Source: Acidimicrobiales bacterium (GTDB lineage Bacteria > Actinomycetota > Acidimicrobiia > Acidimicrobiales > Palsa-688). From it: a DNA stretch of 41,599 nucleotides. Shown in pieces: positions 1 through 8,419 of the stretch; positions within the stretch are counted from its first letter, which is position 1, and every line of letters starts with the position of its first letter. The stretch spans positions 1 to 41,599 of the forward strand of contig DATLUM010000003.1 of NCBI GenBank assembly GCA_035533095.1, read 5' to 3'. The notes below the pieces were generated by a model. It was not told the origin of the DNA and made no database searches. It saw nothing but the letters and a program-made list of their open reading frames with translations. The translations under genes were made by a program, and so were the position numbers.

Positions 1-226
1 CCCGGCGCCGCCGGCGTGCCCACATGCCGAACGGGATGGTACTTGTCACCGTGACGAGCGCCTCCCGTACACGGAGGCTGTCGAAGCAGACAACTGATCC
101 TCCCATGGAGCCGACTGCGCCTGACATCCATGCCGATTGTCCGACGTCGCTCTTCAGGCAATGCCACGCGGCTGGCGCGGGCCGCGGCGGCGCCGACTAG
201 ATCGCCCATACCGCCCGGGAGGCGAG

Positions 227-577
227 TCAGTTCTCGCTCGTGAGTACTTGGCGCAAGCGCTCGAGCAGAAAGTCTTCATCGGTTGGGTTGGTGGCGACGT
301 CGAGCACCTTCCTGCGACTCGTGGGTCCACGAACCAGCGTGACTGAGCCGCGGGGTACACCGAGAGCGTCCGCGACGGCCGCGAGCGCTGCCCGAGTCGC
401 TCTGCCACTCTCGGCGGGTGTAGCGACGCGTACCACCAAAGCGCCATCGTGGGTTCCACCGACCCGGGTCCGCGACGAATTCGGTCGGACGTGGATCTCC
501 AGCCGCACGGGGCTCAGTCTGCCCTCAAACACCAATGGTTGGTCGCGCTCGAAACGTCCGGCGGCCTGGTGACACAC
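227..577 (-). CDS. DUF167 / YggU family protein
   Basis: A short protein with the DUF167 (YggU) signature: a beta-strand ending in 'VRPNSSRTRV', then 'DGALVVRVATPAESGRATRA', and a C-terminal 'RGPTSRRKVLDV' strand. The molecular role of the family is not established. The 116-residue reading from a GTG at 577 is slightly long; an internal GTG at 508 would give 93 residues, closer to the usual size, and begins exactly at the conserved domain. It is the first of a run of minus-strand genes but is separated by about 120 bp from the next one, so operon membership is uncertain. Family assignment is confident, the start is not. Confidence 0.8.
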   Translation of the reverse strand: MCHQAAGRFERDQPLVFEGRLSPVRLEIHVRPNSSRTRVGGTHDGALVVRVATPAESGRATRAALAAVADALGVPRGSVTLVRGPTSRRKVLDVATNPTDEDFLLERLRQVLTSEN

Positions 578-698
578 CTACTCCCGGGGCGATCTGAGAA
601 GTCGTCCCAGAGCACGCGCTCCATCATCGTCGATCCACGTCAAGGGGTGAGAGTGCGGCATGGCCGACACCTACCCGGGTGGTACCCGCCGCCCCGGG

Positions 699-1394
699 TC
701 AGGTCCCGGCTCCGAATAGGAAGCCGATGCCGTAGGTCACTGCCATCGCTACGGCGCCGCCTGCGCCGACTCTCAGGGTGGCCCGCAGTCGTCGGGCGCC
801 GCCCAGCAGAGCGCCTAGCGCGCCCAAGGCGCACAGGGCGGCCAAGGTGATCGCGGCGATCACCGCCATACGAGATCCGGCTGGGCCGATCGCGGCAGTT
901 AGGAGCGGGATGGCGGCTCCGACCGCAAAGCTGGCCGCCGAGGCGGCTGCCGCCTGGAATGGTTTGGCCGCGGTGGACGGCGTGTGGCCGAGTTCGTCGC
1001 GAAGGTGCGCGCCGAGCGGATCGGACGCGTGTAGGGAGGCTGCTACTTGGGCAGCTAGTTCGGGGGGTAGGCCGCGGGCCTGGTATAGGGAGGTCAGCTC
1101 GCGTAGTTCTGCTTCCGGGTCCTGGGCCAGTTCTGATCGTTCGCGAGCGCGATCCGCCCGTTCGGTGTCAGCCTGGGCGCTGACCGATACCCACTCGCCG
1201 ATGGCCATGGCCATCGCCCCGGCGCTCAGTGCGGCGACACCGGCGGTAAGGATCGAGTTGCGAGACGCTCCCGACGCCGCGACCCCGATCAGCAGGGCGG
1301 CGGTGGAGACCAGGCCGTCGTCCGCGCCCAGGACGGCAGCACGCAGCCAACCGGAGCGCTGTGACCGGTGGCGCTCGATCGTCGCAGCAGTCAC
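699..1394 (-). CDS. VIT family (CCC1/VIT1-like) membrane transporter
   Basis: Predicted Fe2+/Mn2+ transporter of the vacuolar iron transporter family, acting in the membrane. The N-terminal hallmark 'RAAVLGADDGLVSTAALLIGVAASG' is followed by a second helix with 'AGAMAMAIGEWVSVSAQADTE', a charged cytoplasmic loop rich in Glu ('RERSELAQDPEAELRELTSLY') that in VIT proteins helps bind metal, and three C-terminal hydrophobic helices. I start it at the GTG at 1394 (231 residues): translation further upstream runs through the end of the preceding gene and has no family resemblance. It lies 67 bp downstream of the DUF4389 gene on the same strand. No clear ribosome binding site is visible at this GTG. 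Confidence 0.85.
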   Translation of the reverse strand: MTAATIERHRSQRSGWLRAAVLGADDGLVSTAALLIGVAASGASRNSILTAGVAALSAGAMAMAIGEWVSVSAQADTERADRARERSELAQDPEAELRELTSLYQARGLPPELAAQVAASLHASDPLGAHLRDELGHTPSTAAKPFQAAAASAASFAVGAAIPLLTAAIGPAGSRMAVIAAITLAALCALGALGALLGGARRLRATLRVGAGGAVAMAVTYGIGFLFGAGT

Positions 1395-1461
1395 CGACGG
1401 GCCCGCGGTTCGTCGGTGGTCGCAAGGTTGGTGGCACCCACGACATGGCTCCCGTAGCCGG

Positions 1462-2058
1462 TCAGGCGGCCAGGTGGAATGGTGGGTATTCGTCGGTGAG
1501 CAGTCCTGCGTATGCCTCGACCCGCAGGGCGTAGCGGTAGACGCCGACCAGGTAATTCCGAAGGCTCTCGGGGTACTCGCCGGTGAAGAGCACCGTGACG
1601 AACCCTCCAACCAGCGCGAACACCGCTCCGATCGCGAGCACGGCCAGCACCACATAGTGCGGGATGGCCAGGAACCACTTGTAGAGCGGCTTCCAACGGT
1701 CGAGATGCTCCGGGTAGGCGATGCTCAGCGTGGTGTGCGGTTCGACCCCGTCATCTGTCGCGGTCGGATCGAAATCGAATGGCGGGTAGTCCTCATGGAG
1801 GAACAGCGCGTAGCTGAACGCCCGCCACTCGTAGCGGTATGTGGTAGCGATCATGTCGAACAACGGCTTCGGGATGCGTTCGGTAAACAACACCGTGAAG
1901 AGACTGATCAGGATCAGGATCTCCCGCAGGCTTCGCAGAGCGCTGGCGATCATGAGCTGGGGAACTGCCAGCAACCACTGCACCAATGGCTTCCACCAGG
2001 TGACGTGGCGATCCCCGTGGAACTCCAGCTGCGCCGGGTATGGGGCGGATATTGACAT
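1462..2058 (-). CDS. DUF4389 membrane protein with two repeats
   Basis: A 198-residue membrane protein of the DUF4389 family, function unknown. It consists of two related halves: each has 'YP..L....W.KPL..W.LA.PQ/H', a hydrophobic helix, an 'F.VLFT...P..L...I....YR/RYA..' segment and ends 'EDYPPF' or 'DEYPPF', so it looks like an internal duplication. The ATG at 2058 has a strong, well spaced AGGAGGT ribosome binding site 6 nt upstream, which fixes the start. It is co-directional with the VIT-type transporter and may be co-transcribed with it. The pairing with a metal transporter is suggestive only. Confidence 0.85.
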   Translation of the reverse strand: MSISAPYPAQLEFHGDRHVTWWKPLVQWLLAVPQLMIASALRSLREILILISLFTVLFTERIPKPLFDMIATTYRYEWRAFSYALFLHEDYPPFDFDPTATDDGVEPHTTLSIAYPEHLDRWKPLYKWFLAIPHYVVLAVLAIGAVFALVGGFVTVLFTGEYPESLRNYLVGVYRYALRVEAYAGLLTDEYPPFHLAA

Positions 2059-2196
2059 CGCGACCTCCTGCAGGGCTGCCCAAGGAATGGCGAGCCCTCA
2101 ACGCATCATGTGGTCGTGCGGCTTGTTCGTGTCAGGGGCGAAGGGCACATCTTCAGGTCGCGAATCTGAGGGCTCTCGGTCGGACCGCGGGATCGT

Positions 2197-3279
2197 TCAT
2201 CCCTGGAGTTGGCTGAGCACGGCGGTGACGGTGCGTTTGGTTCCGCTCTGGCTGACCAGGTCGACTGTGACCGTCTTGCCCGGTGCGAGTTGGGCCAGGA
2301 TGGCCTGCATCTCGGTGAGCGAGGTGACCTTGTTACCGTCGACGGCGGTGATGAGTTCGCCGGGAACGATCCCTGCGGTGGCTGCGCTGCCTCCCGCTGT
2401 GACGCTGACAACTATGGCGCCGACCCGCTGTCCGTTCTGGTCGACGGCGTCGGCCGCGGCGATGTCGAGTGAAGCTCGGTCGCTGCGGGTGACCCGGCCT
2501 GAGCTGATGAGTTGGGCGGCGATCAGCTTGACGGTGTTGGAGGGGATGGCAAAGCCGATCCCCGGTATGGTGCCTCCTCCTTGTTGATCGGCGGCCGCCA
2601 GGGTGGGGATGCCGATGACTTCCCCGGCCAGGTCGACCAACGCTCCGCCGCTGTTGCCGGGATTGATCGCTGCGCTCGTCTGGATGGTGGAGGGGAGCAC
2701 GACGCCGTTTCCTTCGCTGACCGGCCGGCCGTTGTAGCTGACGATTCCGTCGGTCACGGAGCTGGAAAGGCCCAGCGGGTTGCCGACAGCGAAGACGATG
2801 TCGCCTATCTGTAATGCGTCCGAATCGCCGAACGTCGCGGCGGCAAGGTTGCTGGCACCTTTGACCTTGATGACTGCCAGGTCGTCGGGGGCGTAGCTCC
2901 CGAGCAGAGTGGCCGGCAACCGATCACCGTTGAGGAGCTGCACCGTAAAGGTGGTGGCCGAGCCGACGACGTGGGCGTTGGTGACGATATCGCCTGCGTT
3001 GTCGTAGATCACCCCGGACCCGAGCCCGCTGGAGGTCGATATCTGTACGACCTGGGGGCGAACCTTCGCCACTACCGCCACGAAGGCCTGCTCTAGCTCG
3101 GATGCCGCTCTGCTGACGTTGGGCGACGCCGATTGGGTCGGGGTGGCGGTCGTCGTCGGGGACTGCAATGGGGTCGGGCCGCTTGACGCGCACGCTGCTA
3201 CTAAGCCGGTGAGGGCCACCAGCATCATCGAACTGATGACGCCATGAAGGTACGCCTTGCGCCTGAAGCGATGTGCCAC
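2197..3279 (-). CDS. HtrA/DegP-like trypsin-type serine protease, lipoprotein
   Basis: Predicted cell-envelope quality-control protease. A lipoprotein signal peptide ends in the lipobox V-A-A-C (Cys30), followed by a Ser/Thr/Pro-rich linker to about residue 58. The S1C protease domain shows His103 ('TNAHVVG'), Asp133 ('DDLAVIKV') and Ser210 ('NPGNSGGAL'). A single PDZ domain occupies about residues 265-355 ('SVTAGGSAATAGIVPGELITAVDG'). The start is a GTG at 3279; a TTGACA-like hexamer lies about 30 nt upstream (3309-3314). The next upstream gene is divergent, so this gene probably has its own promoter. All catalytic residues are present, so it should be active. Confidence 0.92.
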   Translation of the reverse strand: MAHRFRRKAYLHGVISSMMLVALTGLVAACASSGPTPLQSPTTTATPTQSASPNVSRAASELEQAFVAVVAKVRPQVVQISTSSGLGSGVIYDNAGDIVTNAHVVGSATTFTVQLLNGDRLPATLLGSYAPDDLAVIKVKGASNLAAATFGDSDALQIGDIVFAVGNPLGLSSSVTDGIVSYNGRPVSEGNGVVLPSTIQTSAAINPGNSGGALVDLAGEVIGIPTLAAADQQGGGTIPGIGFAIPSNTVKLIAAQLISSGRVTRSDRASLDIAAADAVDQNGQRVGAIVVSVTAGGSAATAGIVPGELITAVDGNKVTSLTEMQAILAQLAPGKTVTVDLVSQSGTKRTVTAVLSQLQG

Positions 3280-3384
3280 TGGTTCAACGATGCCTGTGCA
3301 GGTCGGTTGTCAACCAGGGCCGAAGGTCACCGAAACCTCTTCAGTCGGCCAGGTCGAGAGAAGCATCTGGCCGATCGAGCAGCC

Positions 3385-4107
3385 ATGAAGGCGAGAGCGA
3401 CCGGCGAGCAGGCGCCGGAGGAGTCTCTGGTGGGTGTCCCAGACGGGGCGCGCGACCAACCCGCCGAAGGCGTTGGTTATGGTCTAGGAGTGCTGCGGGC
3501 GGGACTTCGCATGCTCTGGCGGGCGCTGCCGGTTATCGGTACGACGACCGTCGTGCCGCTGCTGCTCTTCTACATTGCTATGGCCGCCGGATCCGTAGCG
3601 TGGGGGATCGGCGTGTCGGTGGCCTACGCGTACCTGACCGCCGGCTACCAGTACCTCCGCAGGCGCCGGGTGAGCGGCATGTTGCTCATGACGGTCCTGC
3701 TCGTGACCTTGCGTGCGGTGGGCGCGATTGCGTCCGGGCACGTGTTCGTCTACTTCGTGCTGCCTGTCGCAGAAACCGGCGTGTTCGGGCTTTTGTTCCT
3801 GGCGACGATGGCGACCAAGGAGCCCCTGATCGTCCGTCTCGCGCGTGACATGGTCCCTCATCTGGCGGATGACTTGGCGGGCCGGCGTGGCCTGGTCACC
3901 CGGCTGTCGCTGGTGTGGACGATCACCTACCTGGCCAGCGGGGCTACAACGCTGCTCATGTTGCTCTCGTTCTCCCTACCGGTGTACCTGGGCGCGCACC
4001 AACTCGCCGGCTGGATGTGGGTGGCCGCCGGGATCGGTGCCTCAGTGATGCTGTGCCGACGCCACGGGAGCGGGCTGCTCTCGGCGGCCTTCAGCTCTTT
4101 GGCCTGA
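3385..4107 (+). CDS. multi-pass membrane protein, VC0807-like
   Basis: A 240-residue integral membrane protein with about six hydrophobic segments, preceded by a polar N-terminus of some 45 residues. The arrangement 'VVPLLLFYIAM...WGIGVSVAYAYLTAGYQYLRRRRVSGMLLMT' with a basic loop after the second helix resembles the VC0807/DUF3159-type families; the function is unknown. I choose the ATG at 3385 because the longer reading from 3244 overlaps the 5' end and promoter of the divergent protease gene. It may share the intergenic control region with that protease. The family name is tentative. Confidence 0.65.
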   Translation: MKARATGEQAPEESLVGVPDGARDQPAEGVGYGLGVLRAGLRMLWRALPVIGTTTVVPLLLFYIAMAAGSVAWGIGVSVAYAYLTAGYQYLRRRRVSGMLLMTVLLVTLRAVGAIASGHVFVYFVLPVAETGVFGLLFLATMATKEPLIVRLARDMVPHLADDLAGRRGLVTRLSLVWTITYLASGATTLLMLLSFSLPVYLGAHQLAGWMWVAAGIGASVMLCRRHGSGLLSAAFSSLA

Positions 4108-4792
4108 ACCCCCCGACGGACCCACCGGGCGCCGTCGGTGACGCCGCAACGTGGCGCTGCTGCGCCGGTCGGTCGCAATCGAACAGCAGCCGGTGCACGT
4201 AGGAGCGCATGTCGCGCCTGGGAGGCGGGAAGTTACCCGCCAGACGTTTGGCAGCGAGTGGCAGCGCGAGTGAGGTTCCGAGGAGAAGCCCGTCGCGTCC
4301 CCGGCTCTTCCAGAGGACGAGGGGCAGCGCACCGATCGCGAGCGCGCAACCGGCTCCGGACTGTCGGGCAAGCCGGCCACCGCCCAGCCCTGCTCCGAGG
4401 ACGACGGCGCCTTCGGGCGCAGTGGCGAGACAAGCTCCCAACGCCACCGACACGCCTCGGCCCCCTTGAAGCCGCAGAAACGGCGACCAGTTGTGACCGG
4501 CGACCGCGGCGAACGCTGCGAGCGCTCCGAGGCGGGCGCCGCGCCTACGCGCCAGAAGCGGAACTGCAGCACCCTTGGCAAGTTCCATGCAACCGACTAC
4601 GGCGAGGGGACCGAAACCGGCTACCTGGTGCAGGCTGGTGCCCGAGACGGTCCCGGTGCCGACATTCCTCAGGTCCACACCCTCGAGCCGCCGGGCGGCG
4701 ATATTGGTGAACGGGGTCGAGCCCAGCAGGTAGGAGGCGACGATCAGCACAGGCGCTGGCAGGCGCCGGCAAGGGCCCTTGCGGCGTTTCAT
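4091..4792 (-). CDS. PlsY-like glycerol-3-phosphate acyltransferase, divergent
   Basis: PlsY transfers an acyl chain from acyl-phosphate to glycerol-3-phosphate in the membrane. The fold is recognisable: 'SYLLGSTPFTNIAARRLEGVDLRNVG', then 'MELAKGAAVPLLA', then 'AVAGHNWSPFLRLQGGRGVSVALG', with several hydrophobic helices. Two signature blocks differ from canonical PlsY: the glycine-rich motif usually near 'GSGNxGxTN' reads 'GTGTVSGTS', and 'GGKG' reads 'GGRG'. It could be a specialised paralog using another acceptor rather than the housekeeping enzyme. The ATG at 4792 lies 2 nt after the stop of the DegV gene, so the two are almost certainly co-translated. The C-terminus overlaps the convergent membrane-protein gene by 17 nt. 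Confidence 0.72.
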   Translation of the reverse strand: MKRRKGPCRRLPAPVLIVASYLLGSTPFTNIAARRLEGVDLRNVGTGTVSGTSLHQVAGFGPLAVVGCMELAKGAAVPLLARRRGARLGALAAFAAVAGHNWSPFLRLQGGRGVSVALGACLATAPEGAVVLGAGLGGGRLARQSGAGCALAIGALPLVLWKSRGRDGLLLGTSLALPLAAKRLAGNFPPPRRDMRSYVHRLLFDCDRPAQQRHVAASPTAPGGSVGGFRPKS

Positions 4793-4794
4793 AC

Positions 4795-5655
4795 TCAGGA
4801 ACCGGTTTCCGGCTCCCACCACCAAGCGAGTCCCCGCAGGTCCGGACCGGTGTGAGCGACCATCGCCGGACCGAACGGAGCGGCGAAACGAGTGACCGGC
4901 TCGACGACCTCGCAAACCGCAGCCAGCAGCTTCTCCGCTTCCTCCGGCGCTCCCACGTGCAGGCCGGCAACGTGGAGCCGGTGCCCCGGCCGCTTCGACT
5001 TTCGCCACGAGGAGATCATGAGATCGAACGCCGCGTTCGGCGAGAACACCGGCCGCATCGGCCGGACGTTGCCTCGGCGCAGCTCGAATACCGGGCGGAC
5101 CCCGACGGCGTTGCCGATCGCACCCAGAGGGCTTGGAACCCGTCCTCCCCGGATCAGGTACGTGAGATCGCCGACCTCTGCAACGAGCCGCACCCGGCGT
5201 CGCGCTTCGGACGCGGACCGGATGACTTCGTCGAACGGTGCGCCGTCGATCGCCGCCTGTGCGGCTGCCAGGACGACGAGACCTTCAGCGCCGGCAGCCG
5301 TTCCGCTGTCGATCACCTCCACCCGGGCATCGGTCATACCGGCGGCAAGCCGCGCCGAGTCACCGGTACTCGAGAACGACCCGCCCACTGTTATGACGAC
5401 AACCCCTCGGCCCTGGTCCGCTTCTTCGATCGCCGACAGGAAGGCGCCAGGAGTCGGGGCGGCTGTCTTGACCGTCGAGCCTTCGCGAACGAGCCGGGCA
5501 ACCTCGTCTATCCCGACGCTGTCGTCGGTGCAGGGGACCCCGTCGATGTCCAGTGACAACGGCGCTATCGCGACCCTACAGCTGCTGGCGAGATCCGGCG
5601 CGATCGATGCCGCGCTGTCAGTCACGACACCGACCACGATGCCCTCAGTACCCAT
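4795..5655 (-). CDS. DegV family fatty-acid-binding protein
   Basis: DegV proteins bind a single fatty acid; in Firmicutes (FakB) they present it to the kinase FakA to make acyl-phosphate. Here the N-terminal half carries 'VVTDSAASIAPDLA' and the conserved 'TAAPTPGAFLSAIE'; the loop that usually reads like 'SSGLSGTYQSA' is 'VGGSFSSTGDSARLA'; the C-terminal half has 'GDLTYLIRGGRVPSPLGAIG' and ends with 'GPAMVAHTGP', typical of the family. At 286 residues it is full length. It is immediately followed by the PlsY-like gene (2-nt gap), an arrangement that fits delivery of acyl groups to an acyltransferase. No FakA-type kinase is present in the window. Confidence 0.92.
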   Translation of the reverse strand: MGTEGIVVGVVTDSAASIAPDLASSCRVAIAPLSLDIDGVPCTDDSVGIDEVARLVREGSTVKTAAPTPGAFLSAIEEADQGRGVVVITVGGSFSSTGDSARLAAGMTDARVEVIDSGTAAGAEGLVVLAAAQAAIDGAPFDEVIRSASEARRRVRLVAEVGDLTYLIRGGRVPSPLGAIGNAVGVRPVFELRRGNVRPMRPVFSPNAAFDLMISSWRKSKRPGHRLHVAGLHVGAPEEAEKLLAAVCEVVEPVTRFAAPFGPAMVAHTGPDLRGLAWWWEPETGS

Positions 5656-5700
5656 GCCCGGGAAGCCAGAAACAAAGGGCGGTCACCGCGCACTCCGCCA

Positions 5701-6690
5701 TCATTCGCTCGCCCTCAGGCGGGCGGCTGCCACCCATCCGACGGCGACCAGCAGCCAGAAGCTCAAGCCGCGGTACAGGACGACTGCTGCGGTTGCCGGG
5801 GCAGCCGGGAGGTGCGAACGAGCGAGCATCGTGACGAGTCCCCCCTCAACGATACCTAGCCCGCCCGGTGTGATCGGGAGTTCGGCCAGCAATTGTGCGC
5901 CCGCATACACCACGAGAAGCGAGCTCCATGGCACGTGGATCCCGATGGCAAGGATCGCGCTGGCCAGAACGAACGTGTCGAGAATCCAGTTCGCCACGGC
6001 CGCTGACGCGCCGAGAGCCCAGACCCGAGGCTCCGGTCGGATGTCCTTCATCTCGGCGACCGCCTTCTGTGCGCGGTACAGCCGGGTCTGTATTGAGTCC
6101 GGAGCGTGCCGCTGCGTGAGGCGAATGGCCCGGTCCACGAGCTTCCCGAGAAGCTCGGTGCGCTGGAACAGCAAGGCCGCCAGCGCGGCGCCCACCATCA
6201 CAATCGCCAGCGGGCCGACCAGGATGTCGCGTAGCTCGCCGCCGACCACCACAGACCCTACGAAAGCGACCAGGGTCAGGGCTGCGAACGCGATGGCCCC
6301 GGCGGACAATTCCGCCCACGCGGCACCAACCCTGCTGGCCCCCACACGTCGATACTGGCGGAACACGTATCCCTCGGCGACGAGCACGCCCGCCGGGATC
6401 GACATCGCAACCGCGTTCGAGGCCAGCGTTATAGGGATCATGCGCGGAAAAGACACGGCCGTACCGGTGGCATCGATCAGCCGCTGCTGGAGCAGCGAGA
6501 GCGAGAGGATCGACAGAGCCTCGGCTGCGCCGCCGGCGAGCAACCACTCCCAATGGACGCCTACGACGAGGGATCCGACCGCGGCGAGTTTCGGGATCCT
6601 GCGTATGACGAACACGGCAGCCAGGGCCACCATGACGATTTCGAAGGCCCGCCTCGCCCAGAAGCGCCACCCTCTATGCCGATTCGGCAC
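5701..6690 (-). CDS. LPG-synthase-TM (UPF0104/AglD-like) membrane protein
   Basis: A polytopic membrane protein of the lysylphosphatidylglycerol synthetase TM / UPF0104 family, whose members are thought to flip or modify lipids. About eight hydrophobic segments are visible, with family features such as 'LASNAVAMSIPAGVLVAEGYVFRQYRRVG' and near the C-terminus 'LLAELPITPGGLGIVEGG', the best conserved block of the family. I place the start at the GTG at 6690 (329 residues), overlapping the 3' end of the hydrolase gene by 17 nt; translation upstream of it lies inside that gene and has no hydrophobic character. It is followed 45 nt later by the DegV gene, so the four genes may form one lipid-related operon. 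Confidence 0.83.
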   Translation of the reverse strand: MPNRHRGWRFWARRAFEIVMVALAAVFVIRRIPKLAAVGSLVVGVHWEWLLAGGAAEALSILSLSLLQQRLIDATGTAVSFPRMIPITLASNAVAMSIPAGVLVAEGYVFRQYRRVGASRVGAAWAELSAGAIAFAALTLVAFVGSVVVGGELRDILVGPLAIVMVGAALAALLFQRTELLGKLVDRAIRLTQRHAPDSIQTRLYRAQKAVAEMKDIRPEPRVWALGASAAVANWILDTFVLASAILAIGIHVPWSSLLVVYAGAQLLAELPITPGGLGIVEGGLVTMLARSHLPAAPATAAVVLYRGLSFWLLVAVGWVAAARLRASE

Positions 6691-7588
6691 GGAACGGTGT
6701 CGGCAGCTCGGTTCCCTCCGGACGGGGACCGCAGCGACTCGCCTGCACCCCCAGGACGTGCTCGCATGCCTCCAGGAGGACCGATGCAAAGTGGTCTGGG
6801 TCACTCAGGCAAGCGCTGTGCCCTCCGGACATCTCGAACACTCTTGCACCGCAGACACCTGCAAGATGGGCTTGCCTGTCGGTCGGGACGTGAACGTCGT
6901 CTGCCGTCAGGAGCACCGCCATCGGTGCCTGTATCTCTCCGATCCACTCGCTGGCATCGTAGGTAGCCAGATCCGCGGCAAGGTAGAGCACGTTGCTCCA
7001 GCGGTGGCGCCTCATCAAGGGCAACGCCCATCGTTGGAACCCGTCCCATCCGTATAGAAGTCGCATGATGGCTTCAGCGACCACAGCGGAGACCGCATCG
7101 GGCAGCATCGAGGCGAACCTGCAGATCCCGTTGAAGATCCGGGTCCAGCGCGCCGTGATCGGGACGGCCGTAAAGCGCGCTGCCGATGCGCACAGCACCA
7201 CTCCTGCGACCAGGTCATCGTGTTCACGGGCGAGACGCTGGGCGACAGCGCCACCGAGCGAGTACCCCACCACCGCCGCTGGCGCCAGGTCCAGCGTGCG
7301 GATGAGCGCTGCCACGTCCTCGACGACGTCGTCGAGGCTCGCCTTGCGCCCGTGTCGTGGTCCGAGGCCGTGGCCTCGCAGGTCGGGCGCGACCGCCCGG
7401 AAGTGCTCACCGAGGAGACCGAACACGCCGTACCAGGTGATGTCCGCGGTGGACGTCCAGCCGTGCAGAAGCACGACAGCAGGGGCGCCGGGGCGCCCCG
7501 GGGCCTCGCGGACGAACATTTCGCCTCGGGAGCCAACATCGACGAGACGACCTGCGGGGAGCCGCCAGTCGTCCGGCTTGGCTGTCAT
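6674..7588 (-). CDS. alpha/beta hydrolase
   Basis: A 304-residue alpha/beta-hydrolase-fold protein. The oxyanion motif 'LLHGWTSTADITW' is at about residues 40-52, the nucleophile elbow 'GYSLGG' contains Ser110, an acidic residue is found at Asp230/231 ('TADDVHVP') and the catalytic His257 is in 'GGHSAC'. The triad is intact, so an active esterase, lipase-like or C-C hydrolase enzyme is expected; substrate unknown. It heads a minus-strand group with the flippase-like protein, DegV and PlsY homologs, suggesting an acyl-lipid substrate. The C-terminal 35 residues are polar and lie outside the hydrolase fold. Confidence 0.88.
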   Translation of the reverse strand: MTAKPDDWRLPAGRLVDVGSRGEMFVREAPGRPGAPAVVLLHGWTSTADITWYGVFGLLGEHFRAVAPDLRGHGLGPRHGRKASLDDVVEDVAALIRTLDLAPAAVVGYSLGGAVAQRLAREHDDLVAGVVLCASAARFTAVPITARWTRIFNGICRFASMLPDAVSAVVAEAIMRLLYGWDGFQRWALPLMRRHRWSNVLYLAADLATYDASEWIGEIQAPMAVLLTADDVHVPTDRQAHLAGVCGARVFEMSGGHSACLSDPDHFASVLLEACEHVLGVQASRCGPRPEGTELPTPFRAESA

Positions 7589-7815
7589 ACCCGCGGGTTC
7601 CCGATCGCCGTTACCTCCTGGCCCTTTCGACTGGCCTGACTCGACCCGGGCTTGCGCTGGACCGACCCACCTAACCCCTCTTTACCGGACATACCCGCAA
7701 CATCCCTTCGGCATGCAGGGGCCCGAGAACGCTATTCGTGCCCACGCCGACACTGCATTTCCGATATGAATCTTCGCCTATTGAACCGCAGCCGGAGTAC
7801 CGAGAAGCTGAAGAC

Positions 7816-8226
7816 ATGCCCTCCGGTGATACGGGCGCGCCCGGCGACCAGCCGAGTAGAGACTTGACGACCAACGTCGAGGAACTGCGTGATGTCTCGA
7901 TCGTGCACGTGGCGGGCGAAATCGACATCAGCACCGTGGGCGACCTCGAATCGGCCATCGAGCGCGCCCGGGCCCACGCCGGACCGGGCGGTGCAGCGAG
8001 CGGCGTGGTCGTCATCGACCTGCGGGGCGTCACCTTCCTGGGGGCGGAAGGGTTGAGGAGTCTCGTCAGCGCCCAGAACCGGATAGCCGAGTCCGGCGGG
8101 TCGATGCGGGTGGTGGCGCCTGCAGGCGGCGGGATCATCCGGCGACTTCTCGACCTGAGTGGTGTCGGGGCCCTCCTGGACCTGTTCGAGACGATCGAGT
8201 CAGCTGTTCCTGCCGACCGGGACTGA
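7816..8226 (+). CDS. STAS-domain protein (anti-sigma factor antagonist-like), non-phosphorylatable
   Basis: A single STAS domain as in SpoIIAA/RsbV anti-anti-sigma factors. Visible blocks are 'VSIVHVAGEIDISTVGDLESAIE', 'GVVVIDLRGVTFLGAEGLRSLVSA' and 'RVVAPAGGGIIRRLLDLSGVGALLDLFET'. At the regulatory site SpoIIAA reads D57-S58-S59-G60; here the aligned residues are Gly76-Ala77-Glu78-Gly79, so the serine normally phosphorylated by the anti-sigma kinase is Ala. I start at the ATG at 7816 (136 residues) because the upstream in-frame stretch from the GTG at 7738 has about 50% GC at third positions, unlike the strongly GC-rich third positions downstream. No anti-sigma kinase or sigma partner is adjacent. 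Confidence 0.85.
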   Translation: MPSGDTGAPGDQPSRDLTTNVEELRDVSIVHVAGEIDISTVGDLESAIERARAHAGPGGAASGVVVIDLRGVTFLGAEGLRSLVSAQNRIAESGGSMRVVAPAGGGIIRRLLDLSGVGALLDLFETIESAVPADRD

Positions 8227-8419
8227 ACTCTGGTCCTGGTCGCTTGGGGGCCATCGAGCTGGCGGTGAGCACGAGCCTTCGGGGTAATCCAGACCCGGAT
8301 GCTGGCGACACAAACGAGGCTCAAGCGTGCGGCTCAAACCGTTGCTGGAGTACCGCATGGCCGGCGCGATCGGCGGGCACGCCCAGCCGGGGCTGTGCAG
8401 TTAGGCTCACAGCCTTAGA

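Noticed and set aside
137-346. Small 69-codon gene at the left edge
   Set aside because: No start signal or recognisable sequence; it overlaps DUF167 antisense. The first 226 bases otherwise show nothing I can support.
4892-7057. A 721-codon open reading frame on the plus strand
   Set aside because: It is antisense to DegV, the flippase-like gene and part of the hydrolase; its translation is Arg/Ser/Thr-rich without any domain. High GC creates long open frames opposite real genes.
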